A DNA stretch of 64,000 nucleotides from positions 496,001 through 560,000 of the forward strand of contig NZ_JALIRM010000001.1 in the NCBI RefSeq assembly GCF_022900255.1, in the 5' to 3' direction. Positions 51,711 through 60,818 of the stretch are shown piece after piece (position 1 is the first letter of the stretch; each line of letters begins with the position of its first letter). Under the pieces are notes generated by a model. The model was not told where the DNA came from and ran no database searches. It worked only from the letters and a program-made list of their open reading frames with translations. Both the position numbers and the translations under genes were made by a program. The stretch comes from Lederbergia wuyishanensis (lineage in GTDB: Bacteria > Bacillota > Bacilli > Bacillales > Bacillaceae_C).

Positions 51711-52068
51711 ATTTTCCTATTGATATACCAATTGTAAGTCCTCCAAGGGCGAAAGTAATTCCGATAATATAACTTAAACAAGTATACAAGAACATCTTTT
51801 TATAATTGTTCTCTAAAATCATTTTCATGTTTTCAACCATAAATGTTGAATAAGTAGTAAAGGATCCTAAAAAACCAATACCGAAAAAAAGATTCATTCC
51901 TGTCGGTATAGATGCTCCTATAATAAAACCCAGGAAGAAGGAACCAATAATGTTCACTATAAAAGTGGGAATAGGAAATTGCGATTCACTAATCTTAATA
52001 AACTTACTAAAAGTATATCGGGCAATTGAACCTAAGAACCCACCTATGGCAACATAAAGTATTGTCAT
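51709..52068 (-). CDS. crcB: Fluoride channel subunit CrcB (Fluc), second of pair
   Basis: A 119-residue four-helix Fluc/CrcB protein. Conserved blocks GGFLGSIARYTFSK, FIVNIIGSFFLGF and FLGSFTTYSTFM are all present. Fluc channels export fluoride as dual-topology dimers; where two genes occur in tandem they usually form a heterodimer. Its ATG overlaps the stop of the other crcB gene by four bases. No fluoride riboswitch is visible upstream. Confidence 0.92.
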   Translation of the reverse strand: MTILYVAIGGFLGSIARYTFSKFIKISESQFPIPTFIVNIIGSFFLGFIIGASIPTGMNLFFGIGFLGSFTTYSTFMVENMKMILENNYKKMFLYTCLSYIIGITFALGGLTIGISIGK

Positions 52069-52460
52069 TCACTCATTACCTTCTTCCACTTTCCTCCGGA
52101 ACCGATCAAAAAACCTATATATGCCATTCCTAATCCACCAATAAAACTTCCAATGAAATATATGAAGACTTGCATGTAAAGCTTGTCTAGCATCAATTGT
52201 ACCATTTCATTACTGAATGTAGAAAAAGTGGTAAAGGAACCGATCAATCCGGTTCCTATGGAGAGTTGTATATAGGAGGGCAATTTAGGAAAACGACTGT
52301 AAAGCCCTGTTAAGAGTCCTAGTAAGTAAGAACCTAGTAGGTTAACGATCAAAGTGTCTAATGGAAGGTATTCATCAGATAGACCAAAATGAATATTGCT
52401 GACAAAAAAACGTAATAAACTTCCAATGATTCCGCCGATTCCCACTGCCAAATACTTCAT
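52065..52460 (-). CDS. crcB: Fluoride channel subunit CrcB (Fluc), first of pair
   Basis: A 131-residue paralogue of the neighbouring Fluc subunit with GGIIGSLLRFFVSN, LIVNLLGSYLLGL and GLIGSFTTFSTFSNE. I prefer ATG 52460, six bases after AGGTG; GTG 52469 is in frame. It lies only about 20 bases downstream of yneK, so the three minus-strand genes look like one transcript. Confidence 0.92.
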   Translation of the reverse strand: MKYLAVGIGGIIGSLLRFFVSNIHFGLSDEYLPLDTLIVNLLGSYLLGLLTGLYSRFPKLPSYIQLSIGTGLIGSFTTFSTFSNEMVQLMLDKLYMQVFIYFIGSFIGGLGMAYIGFLIGSGGKWKKVMSE

Positions 52461-52479
52461 ATAGATCACCTAATATCCT

Positions 52480-52911
52480 CTATAAAAACAAATGTTCGTA
52501 TGGTGTTGCATCAATATTCATTTCGGCAAGCTTCTTCTTTAAAAATTTATGATCTCTTTTTGGTGTTGCCATTATATAGCCTCTGATTAACACATCTAAA
52601 TCAATTTTCTTTACTCTTTCTTTTAACGCAATTTCTCCTATTTTTCCTGCAATTTTTTGTCTTGCAACATCTCTGAACAATTCAGGTACTGGGCTGACTA
52701 GTTCATCAAGTAAGGATTTTTTATCTGGAGTCCATAGTTTTTGCGTTTTTTCAACATAGTATTCTTCCCAATCCATATCTGATTTTCCATCTTGTTTTGG
52801 CAACCTTTTTAAAAACTTTCGAAACATAAAAAAACCGCCTATCCCCATTAAAGATATGAGAACCACTACCCAAAAAAGAATAAACCACAAAAACCAACCA
52901 GAAAGAACCAT
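52480..52911 (-). CDS. yneK: DUF2621 membrane protein YneK
   Basis: A 143-residue protein with one N-terminal membrane helix (about residues 6-27) and a basic cytoplasmic part containing MDWEEYYVEKTQKLW. It matches B. subtilis YneK in size and place next to ccdC; function unknown. ATG 52911 has GAGGTG six bases upstream; the frame extends three codons to GTG 52920. It heads the yneK-crcB-crcB unit. Confidence 0.86.
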   Translation of the reverse strand: MVLSGWFLWFILFWVVVLISLMGIGGFFMFRKFLKRLPKQDGKSDMDWEEYYVEKTQKLWTPDKKSLLDELVSPVPELFRDVARQKIAGKIGEIALKERVKKIDLDVLIRGYIMATPKRDHKFLKKKLAEMNIDATPYEHLFL

Positions 52912-53073
52912 ACATTTCACCTCATTTCAAAACAAACCATCTCGTATACATTATAGCGAAAGAAAAAACTTAATGACAAGCGAGTAATATAAAAGGTGAA
53001 CAGATATAATATAAATTTTCCGGAAATGTATATGTACAATCTGAATTTAAAAAAGGGAACTTATATTTTTGTG

Positions 53074-53102
53074 ATAACCCCTATCTATATGTTTGGTATA
53101 AT
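53074..53102 (+). promoter_or_regulatory. Extended -10 promoter of sbcDC
   Basis: TGGTATAAT (53094-53102) is TG-n plus a perfect TATAAT. The -35 (ATAACC) is poor. It lies 30 bases before sbcD. Confidence 0.55.
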
Positions 53103-53131
53103 AGTAGAAAAGTGTTAAAGGGGTGGGGCGG

Positions 53132-54277
53132 ATGAAGTTTATACATACGGCCGATTGGCATTTGGGTAAGCTTGTTCATGGAGTGTACATGACTGAAGAT
53201 CAAAGATATGTTTTAAACCAATTTGTGCAGTTTATCGAAGAAGAAAACCCGGACGCAATTATAATTGCAGGGGATCTTTACGACCGTTCAGTGCCTCCTA
53301 CTGAATCAGTGAGTCTTCTAGAAGAAATGTTGTTTAAAATAAATGTACAATTAAATGTTCCTATTCTAGCAATATCAGGAAACCATGACAGTGCGGAAAG
53401 ACTTTCATTTGGATCTTCCTGGTATAAACATAGCAATCTTTACATTAATGGAAAAATAGAAGAAAGTTTTAAACCGATACATATAAATGGAGCAAATTTC
53501 TATTTAGTTCCATATACAGAACCAGGTATTATTAGGGAATATTTTCAAGATCAATCTATCTCTTCACATGATGATGCTATGAAGAGGATAGTTTCTGAAA
53601 TTGAAGAATGTATAAATCCAAACGAACCAAATATTTTTGTCGGACATGCTTTTGTATTAGGTGGAAAAACAAGTGATTCCGAACGAACGTTATCTGTCGG
53701 GGGATCCGGCTGCGTTTCGATAGACCATTTTTCACCTTTTTCCTATACGGCATTAGGTCATTTACATAGCCCGGACGCAATTAAACACGATTCAGTTCGT
53801 TATTCAGGATCGCTGTTAAAGTATTCATTTTCAGAAGTAAATCATAAAAAGAGTGTTTCTATTATCGATATGAATCAAGATGGCTCATATGTGTTACAGG
53901 AAAAAACGATTAATCCACAAAAGGATATGAGGGAAATAAGCGGTTATTTGGAAGAACTATTAGATGTTAGTTTCTATCAACACCAAAAAGTAGACGACTA
54001 TTTAAAGGTTACATTGTTAAATGAAGGTGCCTTAATCGACCCTATTAATAAACTTAGGCAAATTTATCCGAATGTCATGCATTTGGAAAGAAGAATTGAA
54101 CTTTATGATTTAAAGAACAAACACTCCTTTACAAATAGTGGATTTGAGAAAAAATCTGAATTAGAATTATTTAATGATTTTTATCAAGAAATGACCACAA
54201 GTGAGTTCTCTGAGGAAAAAAGACGCTTAATGGCACAAATGATAGATGATGTGAAAAAAGGGATGGTGCTTGTATGA
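53132..54277 (+). CDS. sbcD: DNA exonuclease subunit SbcD
   Basis: A 381-residue Mre11-type nuclease. Phosphoesterase motifs appear in order: HTADWHLGK, AGDLYDRS, SGNHDS, VGHAFVLGG and ALGHLHSPD. With SbcC it cuts hairpins and protein-blocked DNA ends. ATG 53132 follows AAAGGGGTG. Its stop overlaps the sbcC start by four bases. Confidence 0.96.
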   Translation: MKFIHTADWHLGKLVHGVYMTEDQRYVLNQFVQFIEEENPDAIIIAGDLYDRSVPPTESVSLLEEMLFKINVQLNVPILAISGNHDSAERLSFGSSWYKHSNLYINGKIEESFKPIHINGANFYLVPYTEPGIIREYFQDQSISSHDDAMKRIVSEIEECINPNEPNIFVGHAFVLGGKTSDSERTLSVGGSGCVSIDHFSPFSYTALGHLHSPDAIKHDSVRYSGSLLKYSFSEVNHKKSVSIIDMNQDGSYVLQEKTINPQKDMREISGYLEELLDVSFYQHQKVDDYLKVTLLNEGALIDPINKLRQIYPNVMHLERRIELYDLKNKHSFTNSGFEKKSELELFNDFYQEMTTSEFSEEKRRLMAQMIDDVKKGMVLV

Positions 54278-57200
54278 GACCATTAAAATTAATGATGCAA
54301 GCTTTCGGACCTTACGCAGAGACAGAAATAATCGATTTCTCAAAGCTTGAAAACCATACGATGTTTGTAATTTCAGGTAAAACTGGATCGGGTAAAACGA
54401 CCATCTTTGATGGAATTAGTTTTGCCATATATGGTAGGGCCAGTGGAGACGATCGTGTTGGCGCTGATTTACGGAGTCAATTTGCCCAAGATGACCTCAC
54501 AACGGAAGTTTCACTTGAGTTTTCATTAAAAGGCAATACGTATTACATATTGAGATCACCTCAACAAGAAAAGAAAAAAAGTCGCGGAGAAGGTTATACG
54601 GTTATTAATGCGAAAGCAGAACTATATATCATTGATCCTGCCGGGGAACGAAAGCTACTTGCTGCAAATGTTAGGGATACTGATGAAAAAATCAAGGAAA
54701 TCATTCAATTAGATGCCAATCAATTTAGACAGATTTTGATGATACCCCAAGGCGAATTTCGTAAACTATTAACATCTGACAGTAAGGAAAAGGAAGCTAT
54801 TTTGCAAAAGCTTTTTCATACGGAACTTTACAAACAAATTGAAGAAAAATTAAAAGAATTAGCCAGTAATCTAAAAAGAGAAGTTGAGCAAGGGATAACA
54901 GAAAGAAGCCGCCTTTTAAAAAACATTGTATACAAACAGAATGAGCAATTAGATGAAGCATTACAGGCAGACCAACTTAATGACACGAATATTTTATTAT
55001 TATTAGAAGATCAAATCATTAAGATGGAAAAAGAAAAAGATTTAATGAAAAATAAAATGGAGCAACAAAAGTTACATAGAGACGAAGCTAAACGTCTTGT
55101 TGATGCAGCGGAAGATTTATTAAAGCAGATGAAGGTTCGAGATGAGCTCCTTGAAAAAAAGAGAGCATTATTAAACAAAGAGGAAGACATTGTTTTAGCA
55201 AAAAAAGAAATTGACATGGCTCACAAAGCTAATAAAATCCAGCATCAAGAAGAACTGTGTCAAAGATTAAAAATAGACCTAGAACATTTCGAAGTACGTA
55301 TCAAATCTGAGAGTAGTCAATTAGAACAATTTGAAATTCAACTAAACAAGGCATATGAGCAACTCCACTTGGAAGAACAAAAGGCAAGTAAACGAGATCA
55401 ATTATTTAGTGAACTATCAATGCTTAAGAACATGCGGGAAGGCGTTATTTCATATGCTTCAAGAAAAGCTAATGTTATAAAGTCGGAGAAAGACCTAATA
55501 CAATGTCAAAATCAAATGACCATTACCAAAAGGAAATTAGAAGAAAAATCGAAAGAATTACAGGAACAGGAAAACAAATTAAAGGAACTAGAGAAGCTTC
55601 AAATTAAAGCTTTTGAATTAGATAGAGAAGTCGTAAAATTAGAAAGTGGGTTACGATATTTACAAACGCTAAATGCCTTTATCGAGAAGCATACTTCGTT
55701 AGAGGATAAGATAAGCATAAAAAAGTCAGAACTAGAACACGCCAAAAAAGTTGTAGATGACGCTAAAGAATCATTAAAAATAATAGAGAATCAATGGAAT
55801 GCTGGACAAGCCGGACATCTTGCTACTTCATTAATTTCAGGACAGCCTTGCCCGGTATGTGGGTCATTAAAACATCCCAATCCAGCAATAGATAAAAACT
55901 TCCAAGTTGATGATAAAGACATTAAATCAGCTCAGGAAAATGTTGATTCCGCTTTTTCATACCACTCTCACATAGAAAGAGAATGGTTGATAATGAGCGC
56001 AGAATCAGATGTATTAAGGAATCAAATTGATGATACATTAAATAAAACATTAGATGCTATCCCTCATTTTTCAATAGAAGAGAAAGATGTATTTTTGGTT
56101 GATTATGAACTGCAGCTCTCGAAAACGAGTGAAGTATTAAGTAATCATAGATTACAAATAAAACGAATACCTGCCATTGAAAAAATCGTTTCACAACATA
56201 GAGAAGTGATAGAAGAGGTAAGGTTAACTTTAGAACATTTGCAAGAAAAAGAACGTCATCTTTCTATTATGCATTCAGAATCAGTTCTAATTCTTGAAAA
56301 TCTTAGTCTTACTATTCCAGAAGAGCTAAGAGACATAGAAAAGTATAATAAAAAAGTGTCATACATTGAAAATGAAATAAAAAAAATGGATTATGCTTTA
56401 AAAACTGCGAGAGAGTCTGTTACGAAAAATAACGAGCAAGTGGCGCTAGTTAAGGGTACAATTAATACTCTACAAGATAATATCAAGTCTGTTTCAGAAA
56501 CATTAAAAATTGAACGTAACATCTTTTTAGAAAAATTAGAAGAGGAAAAATTCACATCATTCAAGCATTATAGTGAATCTAAAAAGAATGTTAATGAAAT
56601 TAATCAACTGGATAATATGGTTAGACAGTTCTATGAGGAACTAAGGTCAATTGCAGATAGGTTGTCAGATTATGAATCACGACTTGAAAACAAAGATCAG
56701 CCGGACTTGGAAAGCTTGCAAGATGCATTCATAGAAAGCGAAAAAATTCTTCAATTATTTGGAGAGCAATATTCCCATTTAAATATTCAGATTGAAAAAA
56801 ATAATGAAATCAAAAGATCAGTAACTTTGATAAATCAACAAATTAAGGATTTAGAAAGTGAATATGAATTGGTAGGTCATTTGGCAGATATTACGAGGGG
56901 CCAAAATACATATAAGCTTTCTTTTGAACGCTTTGTACTTGCTTCTTTTTTGGATGGAATATTAGAATCTGCAAATGTTCGCCTTATAAAGATGACAAAC
57001 GGAAGATACCAATTAATACGTAAAAAAAATCGCTCAAAGGGAAATATTCAAAGTGGATTGGAATTACTAGTGTTTGATCAATATACTGGACAAGAACGTC
57101 ATGTAAAAACTCTTTCCGGTGGTGAAAGTTTTAAATCCGCTTTAGCACTTGCGCTTGGTCTTGCTGATATTGTTCAAGAATATGCTGGTGGGGTATCTTT

Positions 57201-57408
57201 AGAAACAATGTTTATTGATGAAGGATTTGGTACATTGGATCCCGAATCTCTTGATCAAGCGATTGAGGCGTTAATGGATATACAGAGCAGTGGAAGGCTT
57301 GTTGGAATTATCTCACATGTCCCAGAGTTAAAAGAGAGAATTGATGCAAGGCTGGAAGTGTTCGCTGACCATAATGGAAGCAAGACAGAATTTCAATTTA
57401 TAGGTTGA
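54274..57408 (+). CDS. sbcC: DNA exonuclease/SMC-like ATPase SbcC
   Basis: A 1044-residue Rad50-type ATPase. Walker A GKTGSGKTTIFDG is near residues 34-42; long coiled coils flank the zinc hook CPVCG near residue 525; the signature TLSGGESFKSALALALGLA and Walker B MFIDEGFGTLD are near the C-terminus. It pairs with SbcD. The coupling ATGA overlap sets the start. A tiny gene follows 11 bases later. Confidence 0.97.
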   Translation: MRPLKLMMQAFGPYAETEIIDFSKLENHTMFVISGKTGSGKTTIFDGISFAIYGRASGDDRVGADLRSQFAQDDLTTEVSLEFSLKGNTYYILRSPQQEKKKSRGEGYTVINAKAELYIIDPAGERKLLAANVRDTDEKIKEIIQLDANQFRQILMIPQGEFRKLLTSDSKEKEAILQKLFHTELYKQIEEKLKELASNLKREVEQGITERSRLLKNIVYKQNEQLDEALQADQLNDTNILLLLEDQIIKMEKEKDLMKNKMEQQKLHRDEAKRLVDAAEDLLKQMKVRDELLEKKRALLNKEEDIVLAKKEIDMAHKANKIQHQEELCQRLKIDLEHFEVRIKSESSQLEQFEIQLNKAYEQLHLEEQKASKRDQLFSELSMLKNMREGVISYASRKANVIKSEKDLIQCQNQMTITKRKLEEKSKELQEQENKLKELEKLQIKAFELDREVVKLESGLRYLQTLNAFIEKHTSLEDKISIKKSELEHAKKVVDDAKESLKIIENQWNAGQAGHLATSLISGQPCPVCGSLKHPNPAIDKNFQVDDKDIKSAQENVDSAFSYHSHIEREWLIMSAESDVLRNQIDDTLNKTLDAIPHFSIEEKDVFLVDYELQLSKTSEVLSNHRLQIKRIPAIEKIVSQHREVIEEVRLTLEHLQEKERHLSIMHSESVLILENLSLTIPEELRDIEKYNKKVSYIENEIKKMDYALKTARESVTKNNEQVALVKGTINTLQDNIKSVSETLKIERNIFLEKLEEEKFTSFKHYSESKKNVNEINQLDNMVRQFYEELRSIADRLSDYESRLENKDQPDLESLQDAFIESEKILQLFGEQYSHLNIQIEKNNEIKRSVTLINQQIKDLESEYELVGHLADITRGQNTYKLSFERFVLASFLDGILESANVRLIKMTNGRYQLIRKKNRSKGNIQSGLELLVFDQYTGQERHVKTLSGGESFKSALALALGLADIVQEYAGGVSLETMFIDEGFGTLDPESLDQAIEALMDIQSSGRLVGIISHVPELKERIDARLEVFADHNGSKTEFQFIG

Positions 57409-57418
57409 AGGTGATTTA

Positions 57419-57598
57419 TTGGAAAAGACATATTTCGTTATGACATTAGTATTTGGATGGATTATTACGGTAAGTCTAGCAATTTTTACTTATTTTGCAT
57501 TTAAACTTGAATATTCTATTATTGGAATTTTCATCTTCTTAATACTTCTAGCATCCATTTCGATGAATATTATTATGATACGTAAGTGGAGGAAATAA
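57419..57598 (+). CDS. Small two-helix membrane protein (59 aa), unknown function
   Basis: A TTG start with AAGGTG six bases upstream begins MEKTYFVMTLVFGW; two hydrophobic helices (about 5-27 and 33-52) end in the basic tail IRKWRK. It lies 11 bases after sbcC, so it is co-transcribed with it. A 14-pair terminator follows at once. I recognise no family. It has no charged catalytic residues. Confidence 0.65.
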   Translation: MEKTYFVMTLVFGWIITVSLAIFTYFAFKLEYSIIGIFIFLILLASISMNIIMIRKWRK

Positions 57599-57601
57599 AA
57601 C

Positions 57602-57646
57602 GATTGAAGACCTGTTGATAATGTAGACAGGTCTTCAATCTTTATT
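57602..57646. terminator. Strong terminator between the two tiny genes
   Basis: A 14-pair perfect stem GATTGAAGACCTGT (57602-57615) with ACAGGTCTTCAATC (57627-57640). TTTATTTC follows on plus and GTTTTATTTCC on minus, so it may work in both directions. It overlaps the end of the minus-strand gene. Confidence 0.75.
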
Positions 57647-57754
57647 TCTATTTTTTTCTTGGTTTTTAAGGAATACGATAAAAATGATAACAGCGGCAGT
57701 GAACATTACAAACATGACACCTGCTAGTAATACTGCAATACTTGTTATTCCCAA
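57635..57754 (-). CDS. Possible 39-residue single-helix membrane protein
   Basis: A minus-strand frame starting TTG with GGGGTGG seven bases upstream. It reads MGITSIAVLLAGVMF, continues as one long hydrophobic helix to about residue 28, and ends in a polar tail (KNQEKNRNKD). The pattern is that of a real small membrane protein, but the length makes it uncertain. Its last bases lie within the terminator stem. Confidence 0.45.
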   Translation of the reverse strand: MGITSIAVLLAGVMFVMFTAAVIIFIVFLKNQEKNRNKD

Positions 57755-57799
57755 TGCTATACCACCCCGTTTCTTTCAATCACTATTATTACCATATCA

Positions 57800-58065
57800 T
57801 ATTTAAATAAATAATTTGTTAAAAGTTTTTGAAGTTTATCATTTTCAAATAATTAACGATTACGAAAGTAAGATGGTTTCACGTAACATTGTAACTCTCT
57901 GGAGGGTTAAACATTGCAGGAAGAATAACCAGATGTAAAAACTATCCATTTTTAACTAGGTTAATATATACATTAATAACTCACGGAGTTTTGTCTCAAG
58001 CAAATCGCACCTAAAGCTTGACTAAGATTAATATTACTGGTTGCATTAAAAATTATATATCTTCA
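57800..58065. other. Intergenic region without a recognised feature
   Basis: A/T-rich stretch. One 21-codon plus-strand frame starts near 57872 but has no SD. No promoter pair or structured RNA stands out. Confidence 0.3.
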
Positions 58066-58095
58066 AAAAAGCGGTCAGTAAATTCTGACCGCTTT
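58066..58095. terminator. Terminator downstream of the 58102-58314 gene
   Basis: Stem AAAAGCGGTCAG with CTGACCGCTTTT and A/T runs at both ends. It serves the minus-strand gene that ends at 58102. Confidence 0.75.
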
Positions 58096-58101
58096 TAACG
58101 T

Positions 58102-58314
58102 CTAACCTTTAAAAGAAGAAAATAACTTAATTAATCCTGTTATTATGATTGCCAAAGCAAATATTACTACTACAATTACCGCAATCGTTAGCAAGATAGT
58201 AGCTAAAGCTCCAAGAAGGCTTGATACACTTGAAATAACGACTAATCCAATTAAAGCATAGGCAGCTAAAATACATGAGAGATATAAAGAGACGGTACTG
58301 TTATTCAGACTCAT
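58102..58314 (-). CDS. Small hydrophobic protein of unknown function (70 aa)
   Basis: Starts MSLNNSTVSLYL with AAGGAGGTG six bases before the ATG on the minus strand, a very strong ribosome site. Two long hydrophobic helices (about 10-28 and 33-62) rich in Ala, Ile and Val, and a short basic end (KLFSSFKG). I do not recognise it. The neighbouring stress genes make a stress-related role possible but unproven. Confidence 0.7.
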   Translation of the reverse strand: MSLNNSTVSLYLSCILAAYALIGLVVISSVSSLLGALATILLTIAVIVVVIFALAIIITGLIKLFSSFKG

Positions 58315-58419
58315 AATATACACCTCCTTAGAAGTATTCTATGTTCTTGTGAAAGTGAGTGTGTAGACAAGAATAAAACATAGTTAATTTTCCTAGATTT
58401 TTTGCATGATTAACTCCTT

Positions 58420-58445
58420 GTTTTAATTATTTGAGAAGAGGGTAA
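58420..58445 (+). promoter_or_regulatory. Sigma-B promoter of the YflT-domain gene
   Basis: GTTTTA (58420-58425), 14-base spacer, GGGTAA (58440-58445), close to the sigma-B consensus GTTTAA-N12-15-GGGTAT. Confidence 0.65.
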
Positions 58446-58506
58446 TTTAAACAAAGGCACGGTATGCAAAATTGCCCAATAGATCAAGTAAGGAGAAGTG
58501 ATACAC

Positions 58507-58920
58507 ATGGGAACTCAAATAGTTGGGATTTTTGACAGTCAGCAAGAAGTAATAAATGAAATTAAAAAATATGAAACTCAAGGTATTGACCGAGAAAAGT
58601 TCTCGGTTTTAGCAAAAGACGAGAGTAAAACTGATTATTTAACTGAGAAAATGGATGTTGATGAACAACATCCTGCTAATGAAGGGGCATTCGGAATATT
58701 AGGAGGCTTCCTTGCTGGTATTGGAGGAGGTGTTGCAGTACCGGGAATGTCAGTCCCAGGTACTGGACCTATAATGGCGGCCGGTCCAATGGCATCTGCA
58801 TTTGTTGGGAATAATGGGGATTTACGGAATATGTTTTTATCAATGGGAAATGAAGAACTTACTGATCGCTATATGGAAGATTTGGATGCTGGCAAAATAA
58901 TTCTTTTTTTAGAAGATTAA
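58507..58920 (+). CDS. General stress protein, YflT/GSP17M domain
   Basis: A 137-residue protein. The N-terminal half has the YflT-type domain (IVGIFDSQQEVINEIKKYE); the middle is a Gly/Pro/Ala-rich stretch (LAGIGGGVAVPGMSVPG) and the end is acidic (DAGKIILFLED). Members are sigma-B-controlled general stress proteins in B. subtilis, and a sigma-B promoter lies upstream. ATG 58507 is preferred over GTG 58498, which is too close to AAGGAG. Biochemical role unknown. Confidence 0.8.
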   Translation: MGTQIVGIFDSQQEVINEIKKYETQGIDREKFSVLAKDESKTDYLTEKMDVDEQHPANEGAFGILGGFLAGIGGGVAVPGMSVPGTGPIMAAGPMASAFVGNNGDLRNMFLSMGNEELTDRYMEDLDAGKIILFLED

Positions 58921-58925
58921 AGCGT

Positions 58926-58960
58926 AAAGCACCTAAGCGAATATGCTAAGGTGCTTTTTA
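58926..58960 (+). terminator. Terminator after the YflT-domain gene
   Basis: Stem AAAGCACCT (58926-58934) with AGGTGCTTT (58949-58957), then Ts. Confidence 0.8.
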
Positions 58961-59000
58961 ATTTGTTTAAGAGGAAATAATAATTGAAACCGTGGGTTAA

Positions 59001-59115
59001 GTTTCCGTCTAGTACCTAGTAATTTTTGAGGAACTTTTCCTACAGGAATAAAATATTTACTCTCCCATGACCGCCGTTTCCCCAGATTCAGTTAACGAAC
59101 TATAAGGACATTAAA
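59001..59115. repeat. Possible remnant of the GTCTAG-type repeat
   Basis: Only the left end is recognisable: TTTCCGTCTAGTACCTAGTAA resembles TTCCCGTCTAG...CACCTAGCAA at 7900-7934. No right end is found. It occupies the gap before the rsbR paralogue. Confidence 0.25.
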
Positions 59116-59275
59116 TAAGGTTCCCATGGTTCTAAACTGCTTGTAAGTTTTAAAAAATGTTTATCTTTATATTTTTGATATAAATTTTATTAACTTGCGA
59201 TTTCTTTCTGTTTTTCCCATAATAAAAATTATACCTTTGGTTTGGAAATATTTTAGAAAGGAAGATCATCTCACC

Positions 59276-60124
59276 ATGAATCATATAGAACAGAAAATGT
59301 ATGAATATTTGAACACCCATGCGTCGAATATGACTTCAGAATGGATAAATCAAGCTTATACAAGCGGTACGGGAGTATACGCACAACCAAAAGATTCGGA
59401 CGTTTATAGTCAATTGCGCCTTATGAATAAACAATTTTGTTTAACATTAACAAATAATCTATTTGGGAAAGAGGAATCTTTACAAGAATGGGCAACCTCT
59501 ATTGCATCTGCAAGGACACGTACCGCAACACCTCTTTATGATGTTATTGTTAACTTTTCAATCTTTAGGAGTATTTATTATTCTTATATTGAAAAGTTTA
59601 TTGAGGGAAATAGAGATGAAATATCAGGTAATATGGTTATAAAATGGGTTCGGATAATAAGTAAGAAATTTGATAAAGCAACACAACTAGTCACTAAAAA
59701 ATATATGGATGATTATGAATACATATTTACTTCTCAACAAGAAACCATTCTTGAATTAGGTACACCAGTTATTAAGGTTGATAAAAAAATAGGAATTATC
59801 CCTTTAGTTGGTGAAATAGATACATACCGAGCATCAAAATTGCTTGAAACTAGTTTGAATAAAGCAAGTGAAATGGAGTTAGAATGGATAATTCTTGATC
59901 TATCAGGAGTACCGGTTTTAGATACTATGGTTGCTAATCAAATATTTCAACTTGGAGAAACTTTTCGCTTACTGGATATATCGATGATTATCACAGGAAT
60001 GAGACCAGAAATAGCACAAACGAGCATTAGTTTAGGACTAGATTTCTCCCAAATGAAAACATTTGCTCATCTGTATCAGGCAATTCATTATTTACGAGAT
60101 AATTTGACCATTGTAACAAATTGA
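59276..60124 (+). CDS. RsbR-family stressosome protein (STAS domain)
   Basis: A 282-residue protein with an N-terminal globin-like sensor half (residues about 1-140) and a C-terminal STAS domain (about 155-275). The conserved STAS phosphorylation threonine is present in VPVLDTMVANQIFQLG, and GEIDTYRA is typical. RsbR paralogues build the stressosome that releases RsbT to activate sigma-B. I cannot say which B. subtilis paralogue it equals. ATG 59276 has AAAGGA 13 bases upstream, a long spacing. Confidence 0.85.
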   Translation: MNHIEQKMYEYLNTHASNMTSEWINQAYTSGTGVYAQPKDSDVYSQLRLMNKQFCLTLTNNLFGKEESLQEWATSIASARTRTATPLYDVIVNFSIFRSIYYSYIEKFIEGNRDEISGNMVIKWVRIISKKFDKATQLVTKKYMDDYEYIFTSQQETILELGTPVIKVDKKIGIIPLVGEIDTYRASKLLETSLNKASEMELEWIILDLSGVPVLDTMVANQIFQLGETFRLLDISMIITGMRPEIAQTSISLGLDFSQMKTFAHLYQAIHYLRDNLTIVTN

Positions 60125-60156
60125 TCTTCTTTTCGAAATTAGGAGGAGAAATGTAG

Positions 60157-60774
60157 GTGAAGCAAATAAGCAAAAATAATAAATCAGGCAAGAACCAATC
60201 TCAAAGAAAGCGAATGGTTTTGCTTATTCTATTTATTCCTATTCTCACATTTATTATGTTAGGGATTTATTCTAATAATAAACCCAAACAATCCGAACCT
60301 GAACGATCTATCATTCCTGAGGAATTTATTCCAATTTACTATTCTGCTGAAGAAAAATTTGGTGTTCCATGGTATTTACTGGCAGCCATTCATAGAGTGG
60401 AAACTATTTTCTCATCAATGGACCCAATGTTATCTCCAGTTGGTGCTGAAGGTCATATGCAATTCATGCCATGCACTTTTGTAGGGTGGTCGCATCCCAC
60501 GTGTTCTGATCTTGGACAAGGGGAAATCCCAGAAGAGGATAAAATGAATCCTGAAATTATCAAAAAATATAATGGTTATGGAATTGACGCTAATGGAGAT
60601 GGTAAAGCAGATCCATGGGATATTGAAGACGCTATATATAGTGCCGCAAATTTTCTATCGAAAAGCGGGGCTGCAGACGGGGAAATTAGAAAAGCAATAT
60701 TTGCATATAACCATAGTGATAAATACGTGGACGATGTTATGCATTATGTAAATCTGTATAAAAACTTAAAATAG
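60157..60774 (+). CDS. Membrane-anchored lytic transglycosylase-domain protein
   Basis: A 205-residue protein with an N-terminal signal-anchor (residues about 19-38) and an SLT-like domain. The probable catalytic glutamate is E82 in HRVETIFSS; GAEGHMQFMPCTFVGW is the typical second motif. NGYGIDANGDGKADPWD may bind calcium. It would cut peptidoglycan glycan strands outside the cell. The GTG start has AGGAGGAG eight bases upstream. Which named family member it equals is unclear. Confidence 0.82.
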   Translation: MKQISKNNKSGKNQSQRKRMVLLILFIPILTFIMLGIYSNNKPKQSEPERSIIPEEFIPIYYSAEEKFGVPWYLLAAIHRVETIFSSMDPMLSPVGAEGHMQFMPCTFVGWSHPTCSDLGQGEIPEEDKMNPEIIKKYNGYGIDANGDGKADPWDIEDAIYSAANFLSKSGAADGEIRKAIFAYNHSDKYVDDVMHYVNLYKNLK

Positions 60775-60780
60775 GAACAG

Positions 60781-60806
60781 AAAAAACGGGAGGCCTGACC
60801 TCCCGC
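60781..60806 (-). terminator. Terminator of the GlsB-family gene
   Basis: Stem CGGGAGG/CCTCCCG (60787-60805) with TTTTTT on the minus-strand side only. Confidence 0.8.
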
Positions 60807-60818
60807 TCATTAAATATA

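Noticed and set aside
52461-52479. Fluoride riboswitch before crcB
   Set aside because: The gap is too short and no crcB-motif core is seen.
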